Assembly: GCA_019787685.1 (NCBI GenBank)
Contig: JAHNUO010000016.1
Location: forward strand, 310,001-374,000
DNA: 64,000 bases
Direction of reading: 5' to 3'
Source: Chiua virens
Lineage: Eukaryota > Basidiomycota > Agaricomycetes > Boletales > Boletaceae
Shown in pieces: positions 39,684-51,086 of the stretch. The first letter of the stretch is position 1; each line of letters starts with the position of its first letter. The notes under the pieces were generated by a model. It searched no databases. It had not been told where the DNA came from and saw only the letters and a list, made by a program, of their open reading frames with translations. The position numbers and the translations under genes are program-made.

Positions 39684-41574
39684 CAGCGCAAAAGAAACCG
39701 CATTGTAAACACGTTTGCTTTCATAACGTACCTCGTGTTTTAGCGCTTATTCTTACTTGGATCCCACTGGACAGTACATACTCAGCCGATTCAGCTCGCA
39801 TGAAGAATCCTTTCTCGAGTCCATGTCTATCCGAGTCCTAGGACCGAATCTGTCGGGGTTGAAAAGTTTGATTCATAATCGGCGCAGAGATCCAAGCCGA
39901 CCCATTACAGGAATGTGTGTTGCAGCACGATAGGCGCGAGAGGAACTTAGTTAGACGAGATGGTAGTCGAGAGGCAAGAATCTATTAGGAGTCTCCTATC
40001 GACACTGATTCGACAGATGACGTGTAGCTACAGTCGGCATCAGGCCGAGTGAGGCTTGCTATTGTTTGGCGTAATCAAAGGACTTCGAGTCCAACAATGT
40101 GTACCTTTCAAGGCGGGAACGGTGGTATTACCGTTGAGATTCCTTTGGTGGAACGAAGCAGTACTCCTCCAGACTTGGAGGAATCCAGTCCGTGTTATGC
40201 TCCATTATATTGTTGTGAATGATCTCTCATCTTGATACCACGTGGGTCCATATATGTGGTGCGCGTACTGGCAAGGTTGCCTCCGGGCCTGTACCACATT
40301 TTTCGGTTTGTCCATGCACGCGGCCTTACTTCCATCCCAACATCTCTTTCGAGACGGCCGCCTTGATTAGTCAGCCTTGCCCCGTCGTGTCTGCCTACCT
40401 CCTTCCTCGTCGACCAGGGACGAATTATACATTTATGCCAGCGTAATCGCCTGTCTCAGATGAAATCGCAACTGAGCACTGAACACGACCATATTTCTTT
40501 TATTTTCTAGTATTACGCTAGCGACTGGCATTGAAAACAATTACGAGACTCGGTACTGGCTACCGAGCTTTGCCAACCAACCGGGAGGCCCGTCGATTAG
40601 TGTCTCCTGTACGTTGCGATATTGTCGCCAAGGGTGGTATGTTGTGGTAATGCAACGATGTTTGCCGACCGGGGGTGGTGGAAAGATACAACCTCAAGAT
40701 CTCATGTAATACTTGACGTCGTCGACATTGTCCGAAGCCCTCGTGAGTCCTTTCTGTTGACCCCAAAACATCATTACCAAAACATCAGAAGGGCCAAAGA
40801 CAGCGAATATGCGGCTCACTTTACATCCACCAATCCGCGAAGATTGTTTTGGTGCATCTTGCGGTGAGAATGGTATCCGATCAATATTCGTTCATGTCAA
40901 CAGTTTTGGAACGAGCGCACTCAAATTGTCTCCTGGTGGTGTCTCGTCAAGAATCTGAACAGCGACTGTAGAAAGGTAATTAGCCTCCATGTTCGGACCC
41001 GATCACTTGCCAAAAGGACCGTGCTTATACCCTAGTTTGGCAACCACGATCTCCCAGGACCTTCCCCACACATCCATTGAAGCAAAAAGGGATACCTTTG
41101 AATCATCGATGAACATGGACGGATGATCTCGTTTGAACGACGAGATCGTTCGATGCCTGAGGCGCAACGTACGCCTGCGTGAACGGAAAGGTGACCCCCT
41201 CGTCGTCCCGGCCCCCTTGGAAGACGAACCAGGCGACAAAGACGAGTTACTCGAGAATGTCGGAAGCAGCGTGCAGCCTTACAAGAAAGAGTGACAGAAG
41301 TATCTACTTGCATAAAGGTACGTCCGTGAGCGAGACGTCTCCGATAATCACATTTTGGGCCAGCGACGTGTGACAGACCTAGCGGGGACGTCCAAGTTCA
41401 ATCCGGACAGTCTACTTGCGAACATTGCCCTTTCTGCACGCGCTGGGTCGACGGCTGTTCGACTCAAGAGTCAAGACTGCAGATGAGAAATGTGCGAGGC
41501 AACGGAAGACCGAGGGCGCGGATCGACAGTGATCAGTTGGAGAGAACACGTAGAAAAAGAGAGGTGGGTCACCT
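39684..41574. other. Unassigned stretch between C2 and the tandem duplication
   Basis: No open frame of note, no recognised domain and no clear repeat. Short frames on both strands around 40219-40446 and 41003-41373 look like noise. Confidence 0.35.
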
Positions 41575-42023
41575 TCCCTTCTCTTGCGACGACTCATAGT
41601 TGGACAGGGAAAGAAGGGGAAGGGAAGGAACAGGTGGCAGCATCGATACTGCAAGGTAATTTGAAATATATTATGGCTTGCAAGTTTACAGAGCATCCCA
41701 TGACAAGAACAGGGGAGTCACTGGGATGATTCTGAAGTGTGCGATCTCGGCGATGGATGAACAATACCCCTGTCAATGGCGTGGTCTTCTCATCGATGTG
41801 ACGTTGAAGATAGGGATCCTAGTATCTCAGAATCAGTCGTCTCTCCGATCATCCGACCATTTCGAAGAAGAAAGAGAAGGATAGGAACACAACTGTCGTG
41901 GTACATCATCTGACGTGTTTGGTACAGGTTCATCAGCATGAGGCTCCCAAAACATTGTCTTCCCTCATTCCTTCCAGTATTTCCGGCTCAGTGAACCTTG
42001 ATCGAAGATGAGGTATGATTATA

Positions 42024-42717
42024 CACTGTGGGAAGTAGAATCAATGAATTTCAGTGGGCAGTTTAAGTGCATGTTGACCGGAGGTTCACAGGGTACCTAC
42101 ATGAACTTCATTGGAAAGAAATCCGCTGAAGCGGCACCAATCCACTCTGAGGTTCAATGGATTTTTCCACTGAATTTCCCTGAACCATCACCCATATTCA
42201 GAGGTTGACTCCCTTCACTTCAGTTAAATTTTTCGCTGAATCTAACGGCTGTATCCCATGAAATACATGTTCTCCTCCCCCAAATTCTGTCTGATATCTC
42301 CATTCTACTACATAAATTGATGTGCCGATGGGCTACTACATTCCGGGGACAAAAAAACTGTTCTAAAAAATATTGCATCTGCGAGGCTCGAACTCTCGAC
42401 TTGCTTGGACTTTGTGCCCAACACGCACCACATGCAGCAGCAGCAGCACACAACCACTGGACTACAAGTCCATTGATACTTAGTGCACCCCGGCAATATA
42501 TGTACAATATTTCAATACTTATATGAAAATAAAAAATTTCTCAGATAGCGGGCAGGACCATGAAAAATTTCAGTGACTTTTTTCATTGAATTTCTGCAAA
42601 TTTTGCCTTCAGTGGATCACTGAAAATAATGGAATGCACTTTCAGCGGAAAAACGCACTGAATCCAATGTTTCATTGAGTGATCCGCTGAAAATAGGCGG
42701 TTCTACTACCCGCAGTG
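42024..42717. mobile_element. 694-bp MITE with CACTG ends and TATA target duplication
   Basis: The element begins CACTGTGGGAAGTAGAATC and its reverse complement end begins CACTGCGGGTAGTAGAACC (16 of 19 match), extending as a weaker inverted repeat to about 34 bp. It is flanked by TATA at 42020-42023 and 42718-42721. The paralogous site in unit B (about 47205) has a single TATA, so the empty site is visible in the window. Many internal TTTCAGTG/CACTGAAA repeats occur near both ends. CACTG termini and a 4-bp duplication fit the CMC (CACTA/Mirage/Chapaev) group. There is no transposase, so it is non-autonomous. Confidence 0.85.
42380..42475 (-). ncRNA. tRNA-like Pol III promoter unit inside the MITE
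   Basis: On the minus strand, TAGTCCAGTGG (42464-42454) matches the A box of tRNA genes, and 61 bp later GTTCGAGCC (42393-42385) matches the B box with a 4-of-5 T stem. A CTG repeat lies between. No acceptor stem pairs and no clear anticodon arm is seen, so it is not a normal tRNA. It could be a tRNA-derived SINE part captured by the MITE. Confidence 0.35.
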
Positions 42718-43312
42718 TATATCAATTACTACACACGCACAATATAGGCTATGATCAAGAAGTAGATGTTGTTATTCATGCGTTGCGTGAACTTGGGTAC
42801 CCTTACCCTTACCAGGAGTGACATATGCTGTCCTAGATTTTTGTCGAAACAGCTTCGAAATATTCCCTACACGCGACACCCAACTCTTAATGAGAGCTTC
42901 AAACCTCCAATACTATCGAATAGGAAAAAAGGTCCGCCAACGTATGGCCCGGTATGGGTGTCGCAGATCTGATAGAATCGGGTAATCGCCACCCAAGAGC
43001 GCCGAATGATTCAGGCCTAGGTCCTTGAGAGACACGTAGGTTTGTTACGAACGAGTTTCCCGACAACTTTTGCAACATCTGAGCATTCTCTGTTATGAGG
43101 GAGCGACATTGACGTACACCCCCTTCAGAAATACCCTCGTTCGATGAGGTCCCAAGATGCATTTGCGTCTTGCATGTTCGTTCTGCCAGTAGGGAAAAAG
43201 TAAAAAACACAAATGAGACCGGTCTTAGTGAGGACCCGAGCAAAGAATAAACGCCAAAACCACGAGGCGCGGAGAAACCATATGATGAAAAAAATGTGTT
43301 TGTAGCGCGCAC

Positions 43313-43332
43313 CGGCGTAAACCGAAGCACCT
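43313..43332 (+). promoter_or_regulatory. Conserved upstream motif of WD40 family (C3)
   Basis: CGGCGTAAACCGAAGCACCT, ending 45 bp before the C3 ATG. Shared with C4 and, in a changed form, with C2. Confidence 0.45.
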
Positions 43333-43377
43333 CTCCCCTTGACACTTGTAAACCCTCTACTTTTATCACTGCAAAAA

Positions 43378-45502
43378 ATGTCGCAGACAAAGACTGGTGG
43401 GTAGCAAAACAGAGGGGGTTGCACTGTACTGACAGGTCACTAAGACAATGTGATGCTTCTTGAGACAGGCTCTCACGCTGCATATGCCGTGGCGTTCTCC
43501 ACGGACGGAAAGTATCTCTTCAGTGGAAGTGGCGATGGGGTTCGCCGGTTCAACATTGCAGACAGACGGGAAGTGGCCAAGCAGACGGGGCTGGATGTAA
43601 ATGTCATTTCAATATCAAAGGACGGCAAACAGGTCGTCTGTGGGACATCACAAGGGGCGAGCATATGGGATATGGAACTACTGGGAAAGGTCGTCGATGT
43701 CAAGGGTGAGAACGATGTGTCGGCAGTGGATTGGTCGCCAGACTCGACCCGGATTGCGACAGGAACCGGTCAAAATACGGCGAGTGTGTGGAACGTTGCA
43801 ACCGGCGAGCGACTGATCGGACCTCTCAAATTCAACAACACAGCTAACGGGGTACGGTTCTCTCCAAGTGGAGACCGAATTGCCATTTCTGAATATGATG
43901 GACCGATCGCGATATTCGACAGCCAAACTGGTGAAAAGCTGGTTGCCATCAACACAATGACGAGTGGAAGATGGTTCGGAAACACTCCCCTCGCATGGTC
44001 GAACAATGGAGAGCAACTCTTCACCGCGTGCATAGGCAAGAAAGTCAAGTCATTCAATGCATCAACGGGATCTCTGGTCGCCGAGTCACAGGTTGTGGAG
44101 GGAGATAATCCCGAGTCCATTGCTGTAGCTGCCAATGGCCAGTTTCTTGTCGTCCAGACGTGGCGCGCAATCTTTTTCTTGGATTTGTCCATTCTTACTC
44201 GAATTGGACCCATCATCGAAGAGGACAGAATTCGGCCGATTGCTCTCTCGTTGGACAGCACCCATCTCGCCACAGGACGAGATAACGGCCAAGTCGTCAT
44301 TTGGAATCTCAATACCATCCTTCCAGACATCTTTGGCACTGTAAGGTCACGATCATACTCTCCACCCAACAACTCACTCTCATTAGGTATCTGCTGTCGA
44401 GGAACAAGAGCGAGTCGACCAGCATACAACCTTGGACAGCGGGAAAAATGGATCCCGCGACTCCCATGCGCCATCTACCCACGACGCTGAGCTTGACAAC
44501 CAGGACGAGGACATTGACCTCCTCGAGGTACCAACTCCTCCGTCTCTTTCGAATGACTTTTCATGATGCTGTAGGTCGAGATACCCACAAGTACCTCTGC
44601 AAGTGGTCCTGCCTTTGACTACGATCAGGTTTGCGACTGCCTTACTCCCTGTTTGTTTTCGTATTGACGTCATCAAAGCCACCATCCCCTATGTCCTCAT
44701 TTCATCCTAGTGTGGGTGATGTACCAGTCGTGGTTGCATCTCCTCTATCATCTACACAGCAGGTAACCTCCCCTCCGGAGACGCGTCCAGAAGAACATCT
44801 CGTCGTTGTCGACTCACCCAAGGGTCTGTCCACTCTTTTGAAATGGCTAAGAAAGACCAGAAGGAATGTGCCGGATGACCAAGCTGGTGAACGTTCTGCC
44901 AAGCTCATGAGTAACTCACCCGCCAGTCCGGTGGGCTCGTCGCCACCATCACGAGACAATCCTCCGCGCGACCACCCTTCGACGATGGCTCCCTTGATAG
45001 AACGTGTGAGCATCGCCTTTTTTTATCAAGACCGGTATACAGCGTGGCTCATGAGATCTTCAGCGAATCTATGTTGCACCCCCTGGAGAAGAACGATTAA
45101 GTTTCCTCTACCTTTTATTTCAACGGGTCCCGCGACGGACAGAACCGGTTATAACCCCGATTCCCTCTACACAACCGCCGGAACTTCTTCATACTGGTGA
45201 CGCTCAAGCCCCGGTAGCACCACACCAAGCAGTTCCTGTAGGTCTCTCTCCTTCGATACTAGGTGCATCATGTCGTAACGACAGCGTCCTATTAGCCATC
45301 GCCAGTGAATAATCTCCCTCGATCCTCAGGCGGTGGGGTTCCTGAGATGGTAAGCGTATTGTCCTTGAACTTGTATTGAAAACTTATGACAACGGAACAG
45401 CGCGTGCCAAACTCAATCAAAGGAGACACTCTGGGGGTTTCGTTCTCGCTACCAAAGTGCACGTCCTGCGTCCCATCGACTAGCGGAGATGGGACACATT
45501 GA
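43378..45502 (+). CDS. WD40 propeller protein, family copy C3, intact
   Basis: Eight exons join in frame to 588 aa: 43378-43396, 43445-44340, 44387-44527, 44575-44628, 44679-45005, 45064-45237, 45296-45349 and 45401-45502. Exon 1 is MSQTKT plus one base. Exon 2 is exactly one seven-bladed WD40 propeller, with blades beginning at AAYAVAFS, VNVISISK, VSAVDWSP, ANGVRFSP, TPLAWSNN, ESIAVAAN and PIALSLDS. Then come an acidic stretch (DNQDEDIDLLE), a Ser/Pro linker with LSTLLKWLRKTRR, the module RIYVAPPGEERLSF and the end VSFSLPKCTSCVPSTSGDG. The nearest acceptor used by C4-like sequence (ACTTAG) is mutated to ACTTAT here, but the true acceptor (GGAACAG) is kept. No catalytic domain is present. The role is unknown. 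Confidence 0.82.
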
Positions 45503-45810
45503 TTCCATCCAAGCGTGGGGGGTCAAGTGGTGAGTTCTGATCGTAGGCGTCGTTCATGGCGAGAACATTCTCTCCTCTCGCACGTAAAAGGTTCAACTGT
45601 TGAATTCGTTCTCTATTCATGTCTTGTTTTGCATCCGCATGCAATGTTACTTTTGCAAGCGTACATCATCACCGATAATTGAATTCCCACTGTCACAACG
45701 CATTGTTCAGGTTTGTTGAGATCCAGCGTGCTTCAAGTGTCCTTTATTCTCTTCTGCCTCCGTGTTGATTTCATCCCGGACCATTATACCAAAAATCTAT
45801 CATTATGCTG

Positions 45811-46584
45811 TGGTTCAAAGTACTATCATGCGTTGCGCCGTGATCCTCATCTCGTCCTCTCTCCCCACCTCCATCACCCCTGGCCCCCATCGAAACTTGA
45901 AACCACCCCTCACGCCTCCCTATGACCTCCTGTACGATCACATGCAGAAACAACTTGAATACGTCAAGACGTACGGGGCAGACCTCTCCGAGATGTTCGT
46001 CGGCCAACGACACTATTAAATTAACGCGCTACACAAGCCCACGTGCCTCCGCCCGTGGGTGACCTGCACCAACCATGCTCGAGGCGCCGTACAGACGGTC
46101 CGCCGTGTTGGGACCGGCGACAGACGCATCGAGGTCATGCGTCACCGAGGAAGGCTAAACCCGATCGTCCAGTACCAGCGGAAGAAGAGGCGAGTCGCCC
46201 TGATGATATTCTATGAGCAACACGCTCGCCGTTCGGCGCCTGTGATCCATCCCCCGCGCAGAGATGATGCGCACAGCGGTCGTTCTGCATGTCCAAGCGC
46301 ATCGTCGTGCTTGACACGAGACGCCGATAACCTGCTCACGAGTGGCATGAAGGCATTTTGATCAGGTGTCGGACTCGCAAGGGTGTGCAAGGAACCAAAC
46401 GTGACACACACGGCACGGCGTGGCGAAACCGGAATGACCAACAGTCAACAGAAACTTAGACTGGAGGGTAAGCGCTTCCGAAGAGCAAAGAGGGAAAATG
46501 AAATGAGAACGTTCCTTGGTCCCATTGTGACTCAAGCTGCAATCGACTCGTCCGCGAGATGAAAAAGAGAAATAGACACCTTCT
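45811..46584. other. Spacer between the duplicated units
   Basis: About 580 bases (45830-46410) are absent from the matching place after unit B. They hold no convincing gene. From about 46410 the sequence CGGCGTGGCGAAACC and the block around 46440-46560 recur after unit B at 50370-50560. Confidence 0.5.
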
Positions 46585-47850
46585 CTTGCGACGATTCATA
46601 GTTTGGACAGGGAAGTGGCAGCATCGATGCCGCAAGGTAATTTAACATGAAGTTAGTTCGACGAACATATGTAAGGGCACGTCGTCGTCAGCTCGTCGCT
46701 CTGAGTGAGGCTTTTTCCGGGACTGCATCATGTATGTATTCGTCATTGACCCACACAGAATGTCCAGACCCGAGACCTCTGAGACATGGCATCAATCCCA
46801 TTAATATTGTTGTTGACGCGCTTCTCGTGCCACGACACACTTGCAAGTTTACAGAACGTCCCATGACAAGAACAGAGTCACTGGCATGATTCCGAAGTGT
46901 GCGATCTTGCGATGGATGAACAATACCCCCGGCGCGGTCTTTTCGTTGAGGTGACATTGAAGATAGGGATCCTAGTATCTCAGAATCAGTCGTTTCTCCG
47001 ATCATCCGACCATCTCGAAGAAGAAAGAGAAAGATAGGAATGCGACTGTCGAAAGCCCCATTGGTTCTGAGTACACCCACAACTATCGTGGTACATCATC
47101 CAACGTGTTTGGTACAGGTTCATCAGCGTGCTCCCGAAGTATTGTCTTCCTTCATTCCTCCTAGTGTTTCCAGCTCAGTGAACCTTTGATCAACGATGAA
47201 GTATGATTATATGAATTACTATGCACGCACAATGTAGGCTATGGTCAAGAAGTAAATGGCTTGATGCGTTATACGTGCGTTGCGTCGTGACCCCAAAGTT
47301 GTGGGTATGCTTACCTTCACCAGGAGTGACACATTCTCTCCTGGCCATCGCCATCCAGGCTTTCGTCGAAACAGCTTCGAAATATTCGCCACACGCAACA
47401 CCAAGCTCTTAATGAGAGCCCCGAACCTCCAATACGATCGAATAGGAAAAAGATCTGCCAATAAATGGATGTCGCAGACCCGATAAAATCGGGTACTCGT
47501 CATCCAAGAGCGCCCAATTGTTCAAGCCTAGATCCGAGAGACATGCAGGTTTACTACGAACAAGTTTCCCGACAACTTTTGGGACGTCTGAGTATTCTCT
47601 GTTATGAGAGAGCGACATTGACATATACCCATGGTCATTCCCTCAAGAAATACCCTCGTAGGGGCGCGACCCGTTCGATAAGGTCCTGAGATGCATTTGC
47701 GTCTTGCACGTTCGTTCTGACAGTAGGGAAAAAGTAAAAGACAAAAGTGAGACCGGTCTTAGTGAGGACCCGACCAAAGAATAAACACCAAAACCACAGT
47801 GAGGCGCGGGGAAACCATATGATGATGAAAAATGTGTTTATAGCGCGCAC

Positions 47851-47870
47851 CGGCATAAACCGGAACACCT
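47851..47870 (+). promoter_or_regulatory. Conserved upstream motif of WD40 family (C4)
   Basis: CGGCATAAACCGGAACACCT, ending 42 bp before the C4 ATG. Counterpart of 43313-43332. Confidence 0.45.
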
Positions 47871-47912
47871 ACCTCCTTGACGCTTCCAAGTCTACTTTTA
47901 CCACTGCAAAAA

Positions 47913-50053
47913 ATGTCGCAGACCAAGACTGGTGGGTAACAAAACAGAGGGGACTGCACTGTACTGACAGGTCACTAAGACGACGTGATGCTTCTTGAGA
48001 CAGGTTCTGACGCTGTATATGCCGTGGCGTTCTCCACGGACGGAAAGTATCTCTTCAGTGGAAGTGGCGATTGGGTTCGCCGGTTCAACATTGCAGATGG
48101 ACGGGAAGTGGCCAAGCAGACGGGACTGCACATTTGCTACGCCATTTCTGTATCAAAGGACGGCAAACGGGTCGTCTGTGGAGCATGGGAAGGGGCAAGC
48201 GTATGGGATGAGGAACTGCTGGGAAAGGTCGTCGATGTCGAGGATGGAAACATGATGTTGGCAGTGGACTGGTCACCAGACTCGACCCGGGTTGCGACAG
48301 GAACCAAAAAAACAGCAAGTGTGTGGAACGTTGCAACCGGCGAGCGACTGATCGGACCTCTCAAATTCAACAACACAGTTAACGGGGTCCAGTTCTCTCC
48401 AAGTGGAGAGCAAATTGCCGTTTCTGAATTTGATGGGCTGATCACACTATTCGATAGCCAAACTGGTGAAAAGCTGGTCACCATTGACACAAGGACGAGT
48501 GGACTCTACTTCGGAAACACTCCCTTCGCATGGTCAAACAATGGAGAACAACTCTTCGCCGCGTGCAGGGACAAGAAAGTCCAGTCGTTCAATGCATCAA
48601 CGGGATCTCTGGTCGCCGAGTCACAGGTTGTGGAGGGACATGGTCCCCAGTCCATTGCCATAGCTGCCAATGGCCAGTTTCTTGTCGTCCAGACGCGGCA
48701 CTCAATTTTTTTCTTGGATTTGTCCACTCTTGCTCGAATTGGACCCATCATCGAAGAGGACGAAATTCAGGTGATTGCTCTCTCGCCGGACAGTTCCCAT
48801 GTCGCCACAGGACGAGGCGACGGCAAAATCGCCATTCGGAATCTCAACACCATCCTTCCAGACATCCTTGACACTGTAAGCGTCACGGTCATACTCTCCA
48901 CCCAACAATTCACTCTTCATTAGGTATCTGCTGTCGAAGAACAAGAGCGGGCCGACCAGCGTACAACCCCGGACGGCAGCGAAAATGGATCCCTCGACTC
49001 CCATGCGCCATCTACCCACGACGCTGAGCTTGACAACCAGGACGAAGACATTGACCTCCTCGAGGTACCAACCCCTCCGTCTCCTTCGAATGACTTTTCA
49101 TGATGCTGTAGGTCGAGATACCCACAAGTGCCTCTGCAAGTGGTCCTGCATTTGAGTACGATCAGGTTTGCGACTCCTTTACTCCCTGTTTGTTTCCGTG
49201 TTGACGTCACCAAAGCCACCATCCCCTACGTCCTCATTTCATCCTAGTGCGGATGATGTACCAGTCGTGGAGGTGTCACATGCTGTGTCTCCGCCATCAT
49301 CTATGCGGCAGGTGACCTCCCCGGAGATGCGTCCAGAAGAACATCCTATCGTCGTCGACTCACTCAAGGGTTGGTCTACGCTTTTCAAGTGGCTAAGAAG
49401 GACCAGAAGGGATGCGGATGACCAAGCTGGTGAATACTCTGCCAAACTCACGAGTAGCTCATCCACCGGTCCGCCGGTGGGCTCGCCATCACCATCACGA
49501 GACAACCTTCCGCGCAACCACCCTTCGGCGATGGCTCCCTTGATAGAACGTGTGAGTATCGTCTTGTTTATTAACGACCGGTGTACAGCGTGTCTCATGA
49601 GATTCCGATCTTCAGCGAATCTATGTCGCACCCCCTGGAGAAGAACGATTAAGTTTCTTCTACCTTTTGTTTCAACGGGTCCCGCGACGGACAGAACCGG
49701 TTATAACCCCGATTCCCTCTACACAACCGCCGGAACTTCTTCATACTAGTGAGCCTCAAGATCCGGTAGCACAACGCCAAACAGTTCCTGTAGGTCTCTC
49801 TCCTTCGATACTAGGTGCATCATGTCGTAACGACAGCGTCCTATTAGCCATCGCCAGTGAATAATCTCCCTCAATCCTCGAGCAGTGGGGTTCCCGAGAC
49901 GGTAAGTGTACGTTTTCGAGCTTGTATTGAAAACTTAGGACAACGGAACAGTGTGTGCCACACCCAATCAGAGAAGACACTCTGAGGGTTTCGTTCTCAC
50001 TACCAAAGTGCACATCTTGCATCCCGTCGACCAGCGGAGACGGGACACATTGA
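47913..50053 (+). CDS. WD40 propeller protein, family copy C4, intact
   Basis: Eight exons join in frame to 591 aa: 47913-47931, 47980-48875, 48924-49064, 49112-49165, 49216-49551, 49616-49789, 49848-49901 and 49952-50053. Architecture as in C3: MSQTKTD, one seven-bladed propeller, acidic and Ser/Pro linker (PSPTSSFHPSADDVPVVEV, STLFKWLRRTRRDADDQAGE), RIYVAPPGEERLSF and VSFSLPKCTSCIPSTSGDG. Against C3, the blade strands are almost unchanged, but the loops before strand a and between strands b and c differ at most blades, for example DVN/HICY, GTSQ/GAWE, ENDVS/GNMML, CIGK/CRDK and TWRA/TRHS. In the last exon six of the final seven codon differences from C3 are synonymous, which supports this reading frame and splice site. 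Function unknown. Confidence 0.82.
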
Positions 50054-50394
50054 TTCCATCCAAGCGCGGGGGGTCAAGTGGTGAGTTCTGATTATAGGCG
50101 TCGTTCATGGCGAGAACATTCTCTCCTCTCGCACGTAAAAGGTTCAACTGCTGAATTCGTTCTCTATTCATGTCATGTCTCGCATCCCCATGCAATGTTA
50201 CTTTCCAAGCGTACATCGTCACCGATCATTAAATTCCTGCTGTCACGATGCATTGTCCAGGTTTGTTGAAGTCCAGCGTGCTTCAAGTGTTCCATTATTC
50301 TCTTCTGCCTCCTCGCTGATTCCATCCCAAAAATCTATCGCTATGTTATGGTTCAAAATACTACACGGCACGGAGTGGCGAAACCAAGATGACC

Positions 50395-50560
50395 AGCGGT
50401 GGGAAAAGAAACGCGTCGACTGTTGAGACGTGGAATGAGAGGCGAAGCGGTGGAGACAACTGCCAGTAGCACGTCGAAACCTAGACTGGAGGGTAAGCGT
50501 TTTCGAAGAGCAAAGAGGGAAAATGAAACTGAAAAGCTACAATCAACTCGTCCACGAGAT
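50395..50560 (+). repeat. Truncated start of a third duplication unit
   Basis: Resembles 46410-46560: GACTGGAGGGTAAGCG, then CGAAGAGCAAAGAGGGAAAA and CAATCAACTCGTCCACGAGA. The match then stops, as if a third tandem unit had been lost or cut off. Confidence 0.6.
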
Positions 50561-51086
50561 AGTTTTCCCGTCAATCGCTACCTGAACTTGATGCTCTACC
50601 CAAGGTCCTCGTTGCTCTGGGGTAGGTAAATGTACGTGCTTCACAGCATATATCGTGGGAGCTCGGTGCAGCGTTGGAGCGGGGAACAATTCAGGTTTCT
50701 GAGTCGTGCAGATCCCGCACCGCAACACGATGGTCAACCCAGCTGATATTATCAACTGCTCCGATCCTAGAGTACGTTGATTACGAACTCGGCCAGCGGT
50801 TCCTGGTTACAGTCCCGGTAGCAAAGCTGTTCAGCGAAACCCGTTTCGCCAGATGATTTGAGCCCTGCGAAGGGGCAGAACTTCACCGTGATGTACAATC
50901 GAATGGTCATTGACACGGTGGTAAGAGCCCCAAACTAGGCCCAATATTGTTTTCACCCACCCCACGACACTGGTCCTACAGGAAAAAAGGCAGAGAGAAT
51001 AGTTATGATATATTTTCGTCTTTGCAACAAATGCCAGTATGTATAGACACGTCATTTTCACCCTAGTCACGCGTACGACGCAGTAT

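Larger units (their letters stand above)
41575..45810 (+). repeat. Tandem duplication, unit A
   Basis: Direct duplicate of 46585-50360. The match runs from TTGCGACGACTCATAG-TTGG at the left, through the upstream region and all of gene C3, to the CCAAAAATCTATC block at about 45790. The copies are separated by about 4.55 kb. Unit A carries the MITE at 42024-42717, absent from B. Unit B has about 200 extra bases near 46650-46845. Confidence 0.85.
46585..50360 (+). repeat. Tandem duplication, unit B
   Basis: Direct duplicate of 41575-45810. It lacks the MITE, which shows the pre-insertion site TGATTATATGAATT at about 47200-47213. Coding exons of C3 and C4 have equal lengths except exon 5 (327 against 336 nt). 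Confidence 0.85.

Noticed and set aside
49616..49864. Stop codon TAA at 49862-49864 (and the matching stop in C3) as the end of the WD40 gene
   Set aside because: A perfect GTAGGT donor at 49790 and a TAG acceptor at 49847 remove it. The next exon then reads in phase in C1, C3 and C4 and matches the end of C2.
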